DNA of 64,000 bases from contig CM057349.1 of NCBI GenBank assembly GCA_030015575.1, positions 260,085,077 to 260,149,076 on the forward strand. The letters are read 5' to 3'. The notes below the pieces were generated by a model that did no database searches, was not told where the DNA came from, and saw nothing but the letters and a program-made list of their open reading frames with translations. Source of the stretch: Agapanthus africanus. Taxonomy: Eukaryota; Streptophyta; Magnoliopsida; Asparagales; Amaryllidaceae. Of the stretch, positions 10,176 to 22,207 are shown in pieces. Positions within the stretch are counted from its first letter, which is position 1, and each line of letters starts with the position of its first letter. Position numbers and translations under genes: made by a program.

Positions 10176-10691
10176 TTGATGTTCTGTTTTTGCTGTGATG
10201 TTGCGGATCGGTCGTGGGGGATAGCCTGGATGCAATGCTAGTACAGTTGTGGTTGTATTATGTACATTTGATATTGCGGGGCGAGCGTCCGACATGTGGA
10301 CTGCCGTCACTGCCTGTTTGTATTATTATTTTGGGGCACGACTTGGTTGCGGTCGATATACCCGGTGTATGTATATTTTACTTTCTGTACTAGGATTGCC
10401 CCGCGGAGGGGTGCACGGATAGCCGGATTCTAGAGGGCAACAAGCCCGCATCTCATGGCATTGAGACGGAGGGGGCTTCACTCTGGGATTGGCGGGCTAT
10501 TCGCCGCACTCGTAGGGGGTACAGGTTGACCCAGGAGGGGTGCCCAGGTTACCGGATTCCGTGAAGTGCTGGGTGGTCCATTCACGGAGCTGAAGGGGGC
10601 TGCCTCGCTTCAGGTTTTGGCGGGTAACTTGCCGCGCCCGTAGGGGTCTAGGATTTCATTGCACAGGCTATCCACACGACCAGGGGAACGT

Positions 10692-10718
10692 CGGGTTTCA
10701 GCGGCTCTGTGAAACCCG
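10692..10718 (+). other. K leader hairpin HP3
   Basis: CGGGTTTCA (10692-10700) and TGAAACCCG (10710-10718) enclose a 9-nt loop, GCGGCTCTG. Confidence 0.75.
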
Positions 10719-11079
10719 GGGATCCCAGATATCTGTATTGTTTCTGTGATGCTGTACATTTTCTGTGATGTTGCATTTCTTTCACGCCTTGAGCGAAATA
10801 TAATATATTGGTATATATATTAGTAGATGTGGTATATGTTTTACATCCACGCTAGTCCAGTCCCCGCTCTGTCGTTAGTTAGCTAACCTAACGGGTAATG
10901 ACGGGACCCAGTGGCGAATGCGGATGGCATATACGTACATCAGTATATTTTTTCGTTCTTTGTGGTGTGATCAATTGATGGGACTGCATTGATTCGGATC
11001 AATGCAAGTTTAAAAACAAACCTAATCTGATGTTGATGGAACACTTTTCAAAAAGCTGTTATTGCAAGGACGTTCTCTT

Positions 11080-11320
11080 TTGTTTTGCATCGTGCTATTC
11101 AGTTGGAATATCCTGCTCCTCAGTCGACGAGGCAAGGGCCGAGATCCCTTCACCGGGAGTGACCCCTTGGACAAAAGTTTGCGTCAGGGCAATGAATTCA
11201 CTATAGCCGATTACTTTTGCTTTGCACCGTGGTATTCAGTTGGAATATCCTGCACCCCATTCTACGGGGAAAGAGCCGAGATCCCTTCACCGGGAGTGAC
11301 CTCTTTAGCGGAAGTTGTCG
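11080..11320 (+). repeat. K leader ~137-nt tandem duplication
   Basis: Two copies of the block ending GATCCCTTCACCGGGAGTGACC. The GTG-TATTCAGTTGGAATATCC motif occurs at about 11092 and 11229. Confidence 0.75.
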
Positions 11321-11450
11321 TCACTATATTTCTAAAAAGCTATCCGTTCCTTCAACGATATCAAGTTCATTACGTTAAAGGTTTTCGCCAGAAACCATTC
11401 ACAGCCCTCCGTCATTTCAGTTAAATATTCGGTAGTATTCAAGCTATGTA

Positions 11451-11648
11451 TTTTGACCCCACGCCAAGGCATAGTGATTGGTAGCTGCCGGGTATTTATC
11501 TGTTGCATAGATAGATGCGTTGGTTTGGGACAGTCGTACTACTATTTTGGCCTACGTCAAGGGTATGTACGGGTGGGTTCAGATTAACCTGGATAATGAC
11601 GGGCAGAACTTGACATGTGACTTATGATATTTTGACCTCACGCCAAGG
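11451..11648 (+). repeat. K leader triplicate boxes
   Basis: Boxes lie at 11451-11469 (TTTTGACCCCACGCCAAGG), 11544-11562 (TTTTGGCCTACGTCAAGG) and 11630-11648 (TTTGACCTCACGCCAAGG). Spacing matches the other elements. Confidence 0.75.
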
Positions 11649-12074
11649 TCATAAGAGCATGGGGCAGAAATCACATCGGGAGTTTCAAAAGAACTGAAAC
11701 TTGCCAGATATGCGCATACCTTCTGGAGTGTGATAGCGTGAGCGGATTCCGTCACGTTATCATGCGATGATAGTTGGATCCCGATTCCCACTGATGAGTT
11801 AGTTTACTCCTCGGGTGATCCCGACTAATTCTTCTTTCAGGTTTGGAGGAGAATTTGACGGTACAGTGGGAGGTTTCCAGATTAGATAAATTGGTAACCA
11901 TTCTGATCTAGGTTAGAGTGCACGCTGAGTGTTTCTTTTCTCTCTCTCTTTGGCAGCAACCTTTGACCCGACCCTATGACTATGACTCAGTGACCAAGTT
12001 GACCGAACCTTCTTAACACTGGCTTTTGGATTGTCAGAGTTGCAAACCTCATTGCCACTCCTACTTTTACCCTT

Positions 12075-12790
12075 TTCTCCAGGACACCCCGTATTACTAC
12101 GAACGTCCACTTCCATTGGACAAAACCATCGTATGGTTATATACGAACTCGGAGGGATTTATTCGAGGATGGTTTCCGGTTCTGGAGAAAACGGATAGAA
12201 TTATTCAGTTGTCTTTTCCTTTTACCTTCTCTCGAGTTGTGAGTACTCCTTGGTTTAGGAGATAGTACACCTATTACGCAAATTGGATGGTCTTCTTCCA
12301 AACCATAGGCAGGTGCCGACCGGTAGGGAATGAAGAAAACCAATTAGCCTAACGATGGTGTACAGAAGGTATTAAGTTCAGACAAAGCAAGGGATTAGTA
12401 AGAGGGCAAAGTAAATTGCAACAGATATTCACGACCAAACCAAGTATTCCTTCGCCAATCCTAAAATCACCTTTGTATTTCTCCAGGACACTCCGTATCA
12501 CTACGAAGATCCACAGTTATTGGATACTCCATCGTATGGTTATATACGAACTTGAAAGGAACTTGTTCCAGTTCGGGGATGGATTCTGGTTCAGGAGAAA
12601 TAGGAATAAGGTTTATTCAGGTGTCCTTTATCTTCACCTTCTCTCGCATTGCGAGTGTTCCTAGGATTGGGACAGTACACCCATTATGCTTATTGGATAG
12701 TCTTCTTCCAAACCATAGGCTGGTGCCGAACGGTAGGGAAGGAAGAAAACCATTTGGCCTAAGGGGGTGTGCAGAAGGTAATGACTAAAG
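12075..12790 (+). repeat. K 404-bp tandem duplication
   Basis: AGGACA-CCGTAT starts at 12081 and 12485. The two copies are clearly diverged from each other but each resembles its counterpart in A, so the duplication predates the A/K split. Confidence 0.8.
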
Positions 12791-12949
12791 ACATAGAAAG
12801 GGATTTGGAGAGGTGGCAAAGAAATACACGGTTACAATTGTGAATCTGGATAATGGAAGAGGCATTACTAGGAATACCAAGATACCCCATCGAAATATTT
12901 CAATATTTCAGTTTCACTGTGTACTGTTAAAGGAAAACTGATTTCCCAA

Positions 12950-15370
12950 TTAGTCCTTACTCCAGGGTATGTATTTACCAGGTACGATTCTCACATCTGT
13001 ATGGTTTTACAGATGATGAGTGGGAGTAAGTTATTGGGAATTGGGTGATCATCCTCATTATATCGGGATTCGTTGTAATCGGTGATATTTGAGGAAATCA
13101 CCTGGGCTGTTTGCCGGTCGGCAAATATTTGGTTTTGAATATCCGCTGTCATGCACCAATTTCAAATTGATATATCTGTACGTCTATTTTCATAGAGTGA
13201 GATATACCTTTTTGAAATTATGTCTACGACATTTACCTATATCAGTGGATGGTTAGGTAAGGAGCATTAAACAGCGGTGTAATTCTTCTTAACCATAAGT
13301 ACAGTTTTCAACCTACGACACACAGTGAATGAGTTATCAGACTCAAGGGACTTATACAGAGTATTGTATGTTGTCCAGGGTCCATCAGGACAGAGGGGTT
13401 GGTCCTCGTACTATATTCGGTTTACTTATGACTTCTCTACTTTTTAGACAGGTGTTTCGTGGAAACACAGGGTCCGAATTTTGAGAAGTTATAGGTATTT
13501 GAATAGAGTAGAGAACCAGGTGTAGCAAGTATCGGGATTCTTCAAAGAGATCGAAGATGTAGATACTTGTGTATGGTATTAAGTTGATAGTAATGACTAA
13601 GAGAACTTGCTTCTTTTTCAGGTTACTCATAATTGGAAGCATTCCTAAGTTGAGTAACGCTGATCGGCCTCCTTCCATTTAGTTGATATGCACTGGAGAC
13701 AGTTGCATGATTTGAATCTGGTTCAATTAAATCAGTGCCTCTGGTCCTATATGGGATATAGAACAGTTCATATCTTAACGATGTTAAGGTACGGGGAGTT
13801 GTCCGGCTTATGCTTAAAACCAGACACTGGACAACTCAAGGCACGTTTCTGTAATGGCTGTTTGTGGGTTGACCCAGGCTATGACGCGGGTTGATTTTCT
13901 ACCATCTGGATGAACAATAGCAATATTGTTCTAGACTCGCCACAGTTTTAATAAAAATGGATTTTTTCAGAAAACAGTAGTGGGAGTATGGTAGAACTGG
14001 AAGTGATTCCAGAACCACAAACGATTACTGAAGATTTGATAAGGAACCTAATGATTCAATCTGGATTGACATTCCATTGGCCACTCCGCAGATAAGGTGG
14101 GTAACTTCAGGCACCCGAGAGGTACTACGGTAGCCTCAAGGACGGTGACAGGGAAGTTCTTGTTTACCCACAATTACCATTGCTGTTGTTCCAGGCTGCG
14201 AGACCCGGCGGGAGGATGAGTATAGCGTCGTTCTAAACTAGTTTTAGAAGTGTATGTGTATATGACTCTGCCAGAGAGTTGTCGTAGTCAGTGGGAGCAG
14301 CGGAAGCATTGGTGGACAGGTAGCTTATGTCTATTTATAGACTGAAGCACCAGTAGCGGAGATAGATCATCTATTTCTGACGTGACAGTCATAGGTTTGA
14401 CTTCATCAGAATAGGGGATGGATCTGTTGAGAAGGTAGTAGGGTGTGATATCCTGGTATTTGGATGACATACACAGAGTAGGAAAAGAAACTCCTATACT
14501 ACGATCGGTTATACTTTGGTCGTCACACAGTAGTTTCTCCATATGGGACTTGGACATTATATCAGACAAACTGGTTACTAGATCTATGGTTTTAGATCAA
14601 GATTTGGGTGGTTTCCCAATCAGGGTACTTAGACAGCATTCTAAGAGTATTTAGAATGGAAGACTCCATGCACGGTAGTGTACCTACAGAAGATGGAGTC
14701 ACCCTCTCTAAAGGTGTCTTATAGACTAAAGGGGAGAGGGATGTGCATGATTGACAGATCACTTGCTTAGGCAATTGAGTCAATCATGAGATGTCAAGTA
14801 CCACACCAGATGTTGTTCTTGCACTAGATGCAATAAGTTGATATTGATCCTATCCTGGAGAAACAGTCGGAAGCAGTTTTAGAATATAAGTGGATGTTCT
14901 AGGGATATGATAACGACAGCCTCGTTGAGGAGACAGTTATCATTCCAGGCTTCCAAGGTGACCTGGACGACAGGGAGGTTGTCAGAGTTATAGTTTTTCC
15001 TTCTGATGAGGGGGCAGTATTTTGGACAGGTGGTCCAAGGCAATACTGAGGGAGGCATGGCGCAGGATACTGATTAAGTTCAGTTGACGATACAGTCTAA
15101 GAAGTTTGGATTTGGAGTTCATTTATGAGCTAGGTCCCATCAGGCATCCAGACATATTCTAAGACAGGTATTGCTCATTTCGGGAGATGGCTTTCTCCGC
15201 GAACTTGAGATATAGAGAGACATTGAAAGAGACAACAAAGCGGATCCACTCACTGAGGCTATTCCTCGAACGCAATAGTTTCGCAAACGAGCTTTGTGAG
15301 ACTGACTAGTAGAGGAGTTGGGTGTACGGTATCACACGGGCTGTGAGTATGCGACATCGCAATAATTAGC
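12950..15370 (+). pseudogene. K fossil copia pol
   Basis: Decayed pol colinear with A's. The best-preserved piece is 14445-14654, where WYLDDIHRVGKETPILRSV aligns in frame with F's LYVDDILLIGNDIPMLQSV; Y-L-D-D is at 14457-14468. Around it the frame is shattered: an integrase relic at 13398-13480, an RT start relic near 13980 and an RNase H C-terminus near 15130-15300. K cannot make active enzymes, yet it transposed recently, so the proteins were probably supplied in trans. Confidence 0.85.
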
Positions 15371-15379
15371 CTTGAGTGC

Positions 15380-15390
15380 AAGTGGGAGAT
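15380..15390 (+). other. K polypurine tract
   Basis: AAGTGGGAGAT directly precedes the 3' LTR start TGTTGG. Confidence 0.9.
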
Positions 15391-17662
15391 TGTTGGAGAT
15401 AGTGCCCTCAGAGTCAATTATTAGGTCACAGGTACGTGATTGTAATGATTGATGAAGGACCTATCCCGGTAGGACAGTCTTACTCGAGATGATAGTATGC
15501 TATCTGGTTTACCTTTATCATCGTGTACTGTTTTAAGTGACCTGACACGTCGCTATTACACGTTGATAGAGCCCCTTGGATTCTTGCTTGACCACCAGCA
15601 GTATGAGGGCGATCATATAAGTGGGAGCTGGGGGTCTATAAGCATATCCTTAAAAGGTCCCTAGTCGTGAGAGTTTCGAGACAGGGCATCGATTCTCCAT
15701 AGTAGACTAGTGTATACAGTCGAGACCCCGACGAGGGGCGGTGGCCGGTCTCACAAGCTACTGGTGTCAGTTGGATCACCTAATATGTATACAGGTGCTC
15801 ATTGGGTTATGAGTACACCGGACAGGACTCGCCGGGAACATGCTAGTTGGTCATATACCAGACGTCAGATGGCAGTTCCCTGGTGACATGTGTGCAAGTT
15901 AGTTCATCGACCTGGGGATCGTCATTTGTCTCGTGTGAGTTCCCACTGTACTTTGATTACTACCCTACCACGGCTCAAAGGAGTCGTGCAAACAGGTTTT
16001 AGTTGGGTACAGTCCCGAGCCACATGGAGGCAGTGAGCGTATCTTCAGGGGTTCGTCTCTCCCGGTATTGGGGGTGAGGTCGTGCTGTGTCTAGGAGAGC
16101 CATTACACGAAGCCCTCGGCCGAGGCAAGGAGATTTACTGGTAGGTATTCCAGTAGTATCTCAGGGTGTTCTGGGCTACACTCCGACACGACTTGTACCG
16201 CTTTTGGGGGTCTGACTTTTACCAACCCCCTAGGCCCGCCATGCGATGCTCATAGACGAACGGACCGGACTGTACGGATATTGTCACTGACAGGCTCAGT
16301 AGGGAGTCAGGCTGAGTTCGCTCACAGACGTCCCTTTTAGTCAGTACCTGGTAGCCCGTTACGTATTGGCTTATACCTCTGACGTGCTAGTGATTAAATC
16401 CACAACCAAGGTGTTGACGAGTCTTTAGAGTCCCCCACATTCAGTTACTCAGCTTTCGGGCGAAAGGTTGTAGAGGCCGTATGGAGATATGGCAAGGTCC
16501 GATCAGATACGTGCGGTATTGCACGGATCAGGATCGGACAGTCTGTACTATAGGCCGTATGGTTATATGGCAGGGTTCGATCAGATACGTGCGGCATTGC
16601 ACGGATCAGGATCGAACAGATATTACTAGCCGGCTTTGGTATAAGCCGGATCCTAGTATAGTACAGTGTGAATTTTGTCTCATTGCATTTTGTATTTCGG
16701 TCGAAATACAGATGCGGGTGTGTATGCACAGTATCGGGGTTTTCCTGTAATTTATTACGGGACCAGTTTTCTGGAGTTGCCAGTTTGCTTTCCGTTTCGG
16801 CCAATTTCCTTTGTTCCGTTCATTGGCCGAAGATTGGTGGAGGAGGGTTTATTTGCATTGTTGCAAATAGGCATTAGTGGAAGGGGTTCTTTGCATTTTG
16901 TTGCATCATGATTATAGCCCCATCCCTTGACCTTGACTTCTTGACTTCCTCATGATGGCTTGACCTTTAAAGTCATCATGGTTGTTGATGATGGCATGAC
17001 TTTTGGAGTGATGATTGTTGCTTTGAGTGTTGGATTTTCCTTACTATCATTTCTTTTGCATGATAGCTTTCCTCTCTCTCTTTTTTGGTATTAGATGAGA
17101 ATGGCTCCCATTTGATTTGCTCTCCCACTCACTCCATTCTTTCCATTCACCTTGCATGGCCGGCCACTCTCTTGGGGGGGGCTGTCCAAACATTTTGGTG
17201 TGGGATTTTGCTTCATTTCATGTTGCAAAAATCCCACAAGATCAATCCCAAAAGCTCCAAGCATCATTCCTCCACCAAATGGCAATTCCACAACCCCAAA
17301 GTGAGACTTGAGGACTACATATTCTACAGCGAACCTTGGGCACGTCGAGTAGCCGGCTTCGTGCCCGAGTTTCCTCGGCATTGAGGTGGGAGCCCGTAAA
17401 AGAAGTAGGCGGTGTGGTGCACTTCCGGCGACGAGGAGGAGACGGGACATTCCGCAGGAGATCGGGACGATGACGAGAAGACCGGAGGACTTGGATCGTC
17501 GGTATATCTCTATTCCCTTTCTTACTGATAGCTAGGACTAATTAATGGTTCGATCCGGGTATTAGTGCGCGGCGGTTTGCCAGTTCAAGTAAAATTAAAG
17601 TTTATCACCGCTTCCGCATTTGGCCGTCGGATTGACGGCCGGGGCGCCGCCGTGCACTTACA
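15391..17662 (+). mobile_element. K 3' LTR
   Basis: Colinear with the 5' LTR and one base shorter overall (the G run near 17175 differs). It ends CACTTACA, followed by the TSD CTATG. Confidence 0.95.
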
Positions 17663-17667
17663 CTATG

Positions 17668-18056
17668 GCAACCAAAACCCCAAATGAGACTAGCATCATC
17701 TACACTACATTCTACAGCATATCTTGGGCATGTCGACTTGCCAGCTTCATGCCTGAGTTGCCTCGGTATTGAGGTGGGAGCCCGTAAAAGTACCCGGCTT
17801 CGTGGTGCCCTTTCTGATGAGGAGGAGACGGACGGAGATCCCGCGAGGAGATCGGAGTGGAGATGAAGACCGGAGGACTCGGATCACTCGGTATCTCTCT
17901 TCCCTATCTTGTTACTTTGCTAGAACTAGTTTAATGGCCCGATCCGGGGTTTAGTGCGCGGTGGTGCCGGTTTGCTAAGTTCGCAAAATTAAAGTTTATC
18001 ACCGTTTCCGCATTTGGCCGTCGGATTGACGACCGGGGCGCCGCCGTGCACTTACA
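17668..18056 (+). mobile_element. A 3' LTR, right part
   Basis: It continues A's LTR after K. It matches the corresponding 3' ends of the K and J LTRs (CTACATTCTACAGC, CGGGAGCCCGTAAAAG blocks) and ends GCCGTGCACTTACA. Together with 5536-7375 it gives an LTR of about 2.23 kb. Confidence 0.9.
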
Positions 18057-18061
18057 AATAC

Positions 18062-18330
18062 TTATACCCGTATTGGTTCTCTACTTCTAACTTATATTCT
18101 GTGAATATCTCAAAAGGTTCGGACTTGTGTTTCAACAGGAACATATGTCTGAATCTAAAGAGATCATCAGAGAATGTAATGAAGTACAAAGAACCGGTCT
18201 TGGCATGTGTAGACTGGGGACCTTTATACATCAACATGTATCATCCCAAGAGTTCACTAACTCTTTCTCTGTTTCCAATAAACGGAGCTATGGTCATCTC
18301 ATCTCTGTGACATGACTGGCAAGTTTCACA
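18062..18330 (-). pseudogene. B integrase fragment, split by element A
   Basis: The frame read minus from 18237 gives YFITFSDDLFRFRHMFLLKHKSEPFEIF, matching F's YFITFTNDLSRFGYVYLMKHKSEAFEKF. This is the retroviral integrase core of TNT1/Tork copia. It ends within ...VENQ at A's insertion point. Upstream, near 18240-18330, matches to F's SCLKGMMTKSPF region can be traced with frame breaks. Confidence 0.8.
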
Positions 18331-18364
18331 AGATGTAAATTCAAACTAATTTAAATATGCATCT

Positions 18365-18646
18365 TTATGAAACTCTAGCTAGTCGGGTCACATTGATATG
18401 ACCTAGTCTACAATACCTCAAGAAGAATTCGTTCATTTCTGAACTCTTCCTCTTTTGTGTGTTCCGTATACTAAGAACTGTAGTTTGATTTAGAACATTA
18501 ATGCTTTTAGATAACGTGCCTGAACCGATCAACTTTTGATATAGGAAATGTTCAAAACATTGTCCAACAATACAAAATTTTATCGTTTCTTTACTAATAA
18601 AGAGACAGATATGATTTTGCATAACAGGTTCGGTATCTAATAACAT
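18365..18646 (-). pseudogene. B GAG-pre-integrase relic
   Basis: The frame read minus contains GTLSKSINVLNQTTVLSIRNTQKRKSSEMNEFFLRYCRLGHI. This matches F's GTLCNGIYVLNQNTVLNVQNTRKRMSSDTNESYLWHCILGHI. The conserved WH of the zinc finger has changed to RY, and frame breaks isolate the piece, so it is non-functional. Confidence 0.8.
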
Positions 18647-18755
18647 TCGTTCAGAATCAATGTATTATAATACAGGATGACAGTGACCAACAGACTTGGC
18701 TGCAACACTTGCCCCGTTTTCTGCCTCATGAAACTTATCACCCGTTCTCAGTTCT

Positions 18756-19013
18756 CTACCTATCTGTAGCCCTATGTAACAGATTACATATCTGGGATCC
18801 TGATCCGGTATCATATACCCAGGACGTAAAGGATACTGAGAAACAGTTCTGTATAATGAACAAACCCGAAGATGATGCATCAGCATGCACTCTCTTCGTT
18901 TGGGCGGCACGGGAAATCTGGTATTCCCCAATTTCCTGCTCTGTCTTATAACATTTATAAGTTGGAGCGGGACCAACGTTCCCCAGCTCAGTATAACAAG
19001 TGGGTTCGGTCAA
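18756..19013 (-). pseudogene. B protease relic with upstream linker
   Basis: 85 codons read minus from 19013. The C-terminal part SFTSWVYDTGSGSQICNLL matches the copia aspartic protease active-site region (F: TSWVLDTGSRSHICNLL); D-T-G is at residues 68-70. The N-terminal part parallels F's MYRLTDPNSY region. It stops in HRATDR, after which pol is frame-shifted. No gag precedes it. Confidence 0.75.
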
Positions 19014-19498
19014 TAATCCGTATTATTATCTTGATTAAGGCGTGATATGGTCGCTACCTGGAGAGAGAGAGAAGAAAACACTCAGCGTGCGCTCTGTCAA
19101 GAATAGATTGGTTTTTATTTTATCTAATCAGGATGGCTCCCACTGCTTTTTATCAAATCTTCCTTCAAACCCTAAAAGGAAAGACTAGCCGGGATTAATT
19201 ACACATTACAAGTTCGCCAATCTTTCAGCTAGGCCAGTGACGGTACTTTGAGGGAGGTCCCCCGTGCTTTCGCACGAACCTAATTAATGTAAACCTCGTT
19301 TTCCCAGAGGCGTAACCCCGTTGACACCTTTCTAGACACCTACTTGATCGGCTAATTGTAATGTATAAAACTCTCCCAGGAGTAACACTTACTTGCAGCG
19401 GGTATCGGGATCCAACTATCTCATAGAAGGTATGCAATCTCATTGCAAATTTCAACACTTGAAATTCCCGATAATATTTTGCCCCTAGTGTTCTATGA

Positions 19499-19698
19499 CC
19501 TTGACGAATGCCAAACAACCCATAGTCCACTAGTCAAGTTCAACCCGTACATTTCTTGATCGAATTAAATCCACCCGCACGACCCTTGACGAATGCCAAA
19601 CAACGCCGTACGAATACCCTAATCCAATCGCATCATATGCTCAAGCAGATAAATACTGGTTAGCTACCGTACACTACGCCTTGACGAATGCCAAACTA
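19499..19698 (-). repeat. B leader triplicate boxes (GTTTGGCATTCGTCAAGG type)
   Basis: Three near-identical boxes: 19499-19519, 19584-19604 and 19679-19698. On the plus strand each begins CCTTGACGAATGCCAAAC. The flanks of each box match the flanks of the corresponding box in F, J and H, but the core GGCATTC is unique to B. Confidence 0.85.
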
Positions 19699-19842
19699 CC
19701 GCAGCATGAATACTAACTAGTACATATCTGAAATGACGGAGGGCTACGACAGGTTTTTCTGAAAACCTATTGCGTAATGAACTTGATATCGTTGTAGAAT
19801 CAAATGATTTTAAAATGGAGTGCTTTTGAGGCTTTTCTAGTT

Positions 19843-20085
19843 TTGCTAAAGGAGTCACTCCCGGTGAAGGGATCGTCGGTCCTTTTCTCGTCGAACGAGG
19901 TGCGGGATATATCGTATATATCACTGTGCAAAGCAAAAACTCTTAAAAGCAATCAAAAAACAAACCGAAGGTGTAGCATCAGCCAGTTATTGCTAAAGGA
20001 GTCACTCCCGGTGAAGGGATCTCGGTCCTTTCCTCATCGAATAAGGTGCAGGATATATCACATATACCGCTGTGCAAAGCAAGAA
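19843..20085 (-). repeat. B leader tandem duplication (~147-nt period)
   Basis: GGAGTCACTCCCGGTGAAGG occurs at 19851 and 19998 on the plus strand, each followed by a CGGTCCTTT-CTCGTCGAA-type block. It corresponds to the 137-nt duplication of A, K, J and H. Confidence 0.75.
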
Positions 20086-20431
20086 CTGTAGCTACCTGTT
20101 TTATTTTGAAATTCGATTCTACAACATCTTAGGTTTCTTTTATTTTCATTAATCACATTAATGAAGTCCCATCATTTAAGTACCTAAACATCACAGATAA
20201 ATACAACGTACACTTATGCCATCCGCATTCGCCTCGATGTCCCCTCGTGCACCGTTAGGTTAGGTAACTAACGGCAGAGCGGGGCAGGGCTAGCGCGGGT
20301 GTAAAACATAAGTAACGCCTATATAATATATCATATATACTATATACTGTATCTATCACAGAACATCACATGATCACATCACAGATATCGCAGCAGAAGA
20401 AACATATGAAATATTGGATATACTAGGACGT

Positions 20432-20465
20432 CCGTGTTTTCAATACGAGCCAGTATAAAACACGG
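20432..20465 (-). other. B leader hairpin HP3
   Basis: CCGTGTTTT (20432-20440) pairs with AAAACACGG (20457-20465), with an inner ATAC/GTAT stem. In the sense (minus) direction the loop reads TGGCTCG. The stem sequence differs almost completely from A, F and H, while the GGCTC loop is kept. Confidence 0.75.
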
Positions 20466-20828
20466 ATTCCACGGTCGTGATGAATAGCCAAACCCACACC
20501 CCTAGACCCCTACGAGAGCGGCAAGCAACCCTACCAATTCTGGAGTTAGGAGACCCGGACTCGACTCCTCGAGTTGGTCTCCCACTGGACTCCAGAACCC
20601 GGTTACTTGTGCCCTCCTCCTTGGGTCTATCCTAGTGCGGAAAAGAAAATAATATACAAAGGGTGACAACTTCCGCAACCTGGAAGCGCCCCAATAAAAG
20701 AATATTACATACAAGTTTTTACATGAATGAAAATGAAAAACACTCATCTCACATAAAAACCCCCGGCTATTCAAACACGACGATCCAATATAACATATCC
20801 AGCAACACATAACATCACATGTCATCAA

Positions 20829-20904
20829 CGTAAGTAAATATGTCCATCCCAATTGTCGTTGACATATAGCAACGAAACCGGCGATATCACATATTACACT
20901 TACG
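20829..20904 (-). other. B leader hairpin HP2
   Basis: Outer stem CGTAAGT...ACTTACG plus ATATGT/ACATAT (20829-20843 with 20889-20904). Inner stem TCGTTG/CAACGA (20856-20861 with 20870-20875). In the sense direction the apical loop is CTATATGT preceded by TTG, matching F's TTGCTATATGT. Flanks TCTGTGACCG and CGTTGATG match A and F. Confidence 0.75.
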
Positions 20905-21962
20905 GTCACAGAAAAGAAAGTGTAAAACTACAACAGTTGGAATCCGCAACCTCCTCAGACATCGCATGCCTGACCAAATGAATTACTTAGACATCGCATG
21001 CCTAACAATTATAAACCCCGCATTTTAGTCTCAAAATCGAAAACACTTTTCAATATCAAGTCGGGTAATTCAACAAGATTCCCGACATTTTGATCGAATG
21101 CTCGTCGCAAACTTTAGTAGGCGGCCGCACCCCCGATACCATCGACGAAGTGCACCGAGGCGGAACACCGCTGCCGCGAGCACCCGAACGGATGCTTTCG
21201 GCAACGGGGTTCTCCTACAGTCACTTGGTCGGGGCTATGGAGCGAGGCTGTCTATTAAGTTTACCCGGCGAGTATCCGCGTACGCTACGTGATTGCGACG
21301 GACTTTTGATCACATCAAAATTCCGTGGCAACCGATCAAATGAGACTAAATTGATGCGTTTACAACATTCATTCAGTTATCTCATAACTTCTTGTGAATT
21401 CCAATTATTGTATCCCATTCCAGATAAACAGAAAATGTTAAACTTTCCGATCGAACAATCGAACACCCAAGTTTTCCCGATACAGATCAACACATGAAAT
21501 AAGTCTAACAACATTCAGTTCGTGCCTCAGTACCGATGGTCCAGCCGTAGAAGGGTCAAGCCAACGCCTCACATGTGGCACACCGTACTGCCCCAAACCC
21601 GAAGGTTCAAAGGGCAGTTCAAGACGGTCACATAATCGAGTTAAGGTTTGTTGTCTTCTAGAGGGACCATCGCGTTACTTGCACTACTTAGAACGTCGTT
21701 AAACTACGGAAAAATCCAACACTTGGAAATTTCCCGACAGGGGAAAAATTGGGTATTTATATCTGGTCGAACTTTTTAACATATTCTAAAAACTATCCGG
21801 AAAGCCACACAGACAAAATTTGATACTCCGATCGAAACACCGAATCCCCAAAACAACTGCAGAAAATTCAACTCTTGAATAAATATTAAAAATTCCCAGA
21901 AAAATCACCACTGGAAACTAAGAATTACTGTGCCAAATAATATAAATACAGTGGCCGTACGG

Positions 21963-22007
21963 CCGCGGATCCGCCGCATGAGCAAGGCTCATGCGGCGGA
22001 ACCGCGG
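21963..22007 (-). other. B leader hairpin HP1 (20 of 21 bp)
   Basis: Arms of 21 nt (21963-21983 and 21987-22007) are complementary at 20 positions around a 3-nt loop. The left arm begins CCGCGGATCCGCC and ends GCATGAGC. It lies about 190-240 nt after the PBS in the sense direction. It is the strongest version of HP1 in the window. Confidence 0.85.
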
Positions 22008-22194
22008 TGGGAAAGTGGAATTAGGTCCACGAAATTTACAGTAATTCTTAGAAAACCCTGCTTGATTTTCTGCATATTTTTAATTTGGCAAAAGACCAGA
22101 TTTTAAAAAATGGACAGAGAGCATGTTTGTGATCGGGTTTCGGGTTCGTTCGGGTTTCAAATTCCGTCTAGACTTCGCTTAAGGCTCTAGCTAG

Positions 22195-22206
22195 GCTCTG
22201 ATACCA
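22195..22206 (-). other. B primer-binding site
   Basis: On the minus strand it reads TGGTATCAGAGC, one base after the LTR end CCCTACA. Confidence 0.93.
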
Positions 22207-22207
22207 C

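Larger units (their letters stand above)
7376..17662 (+). mobile_element. Element K: complete non-autonomous copia element
   Basis: K is 10,287 bp, with 5' LTR 7376-9648, interior 9649-15390 and 3' LTR 15391-17662. The 5-bp target CTATG is duplicated at 7371-7375 and 17663-17667. The two LTRs differ at only a modest number of scattered bases over ~2.27 kb, so the insertion is young. The interior has a PBS, the structured leader, a 404-bp tandem duplication, a fossil pol and a polypurine tract, but no intact gene. It is inserted in A's 3' LTR. Confidence 0.96.
1..18056 (+). mobile_element. Element A: copia-lineage LTR retrotransposon, 5' end off-window, split by K
   Basis: The window opens inside A's 5' leader; its 5' LTR and PBS lie to the left. 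The interior (1-5535) ends in a polypurine tract, followed by the 3' LTR from 5536. That LTR is interrupted at 7375 by element K and resumes at 17668, ending in TTACA at 18056. The right flank begins AATAC (18057-18061), the expected second TSD copy, but the first copy is off-window. A sits inside the integrase region of minus-strand element B: B's integrase reading frame begins directly after 18056 on the opposite strand. The pol region is a fossil, so A is non-autonomous. Confidence 0.9.
19014..22194 (-). other. B 5' leader (non-coding)
   Basis: About 3.2 kb between PBS and protease relic with no recognisable gene. Read minus it contains HP1 (22007-21963), HP2 (20904-20829), HP3 (20465-20432), the duplicated 147-nt block, the triplicate boxes and, near 19035-19080, a TCTCTCTCTCCAGGTAGC motif shared with F and resembling a splice acceptor. 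Region 20900-21950 has a frame at 21090-21497 (plus) with no recognisable similarity. Confidence 0.7.

Noticed and set aside
21090-21497. 135-codon plus-strand frame in B's leader
   Set aside because: Opposite to B's direction, no similarity recognised, and typical of chance frames in GC-rich leader.
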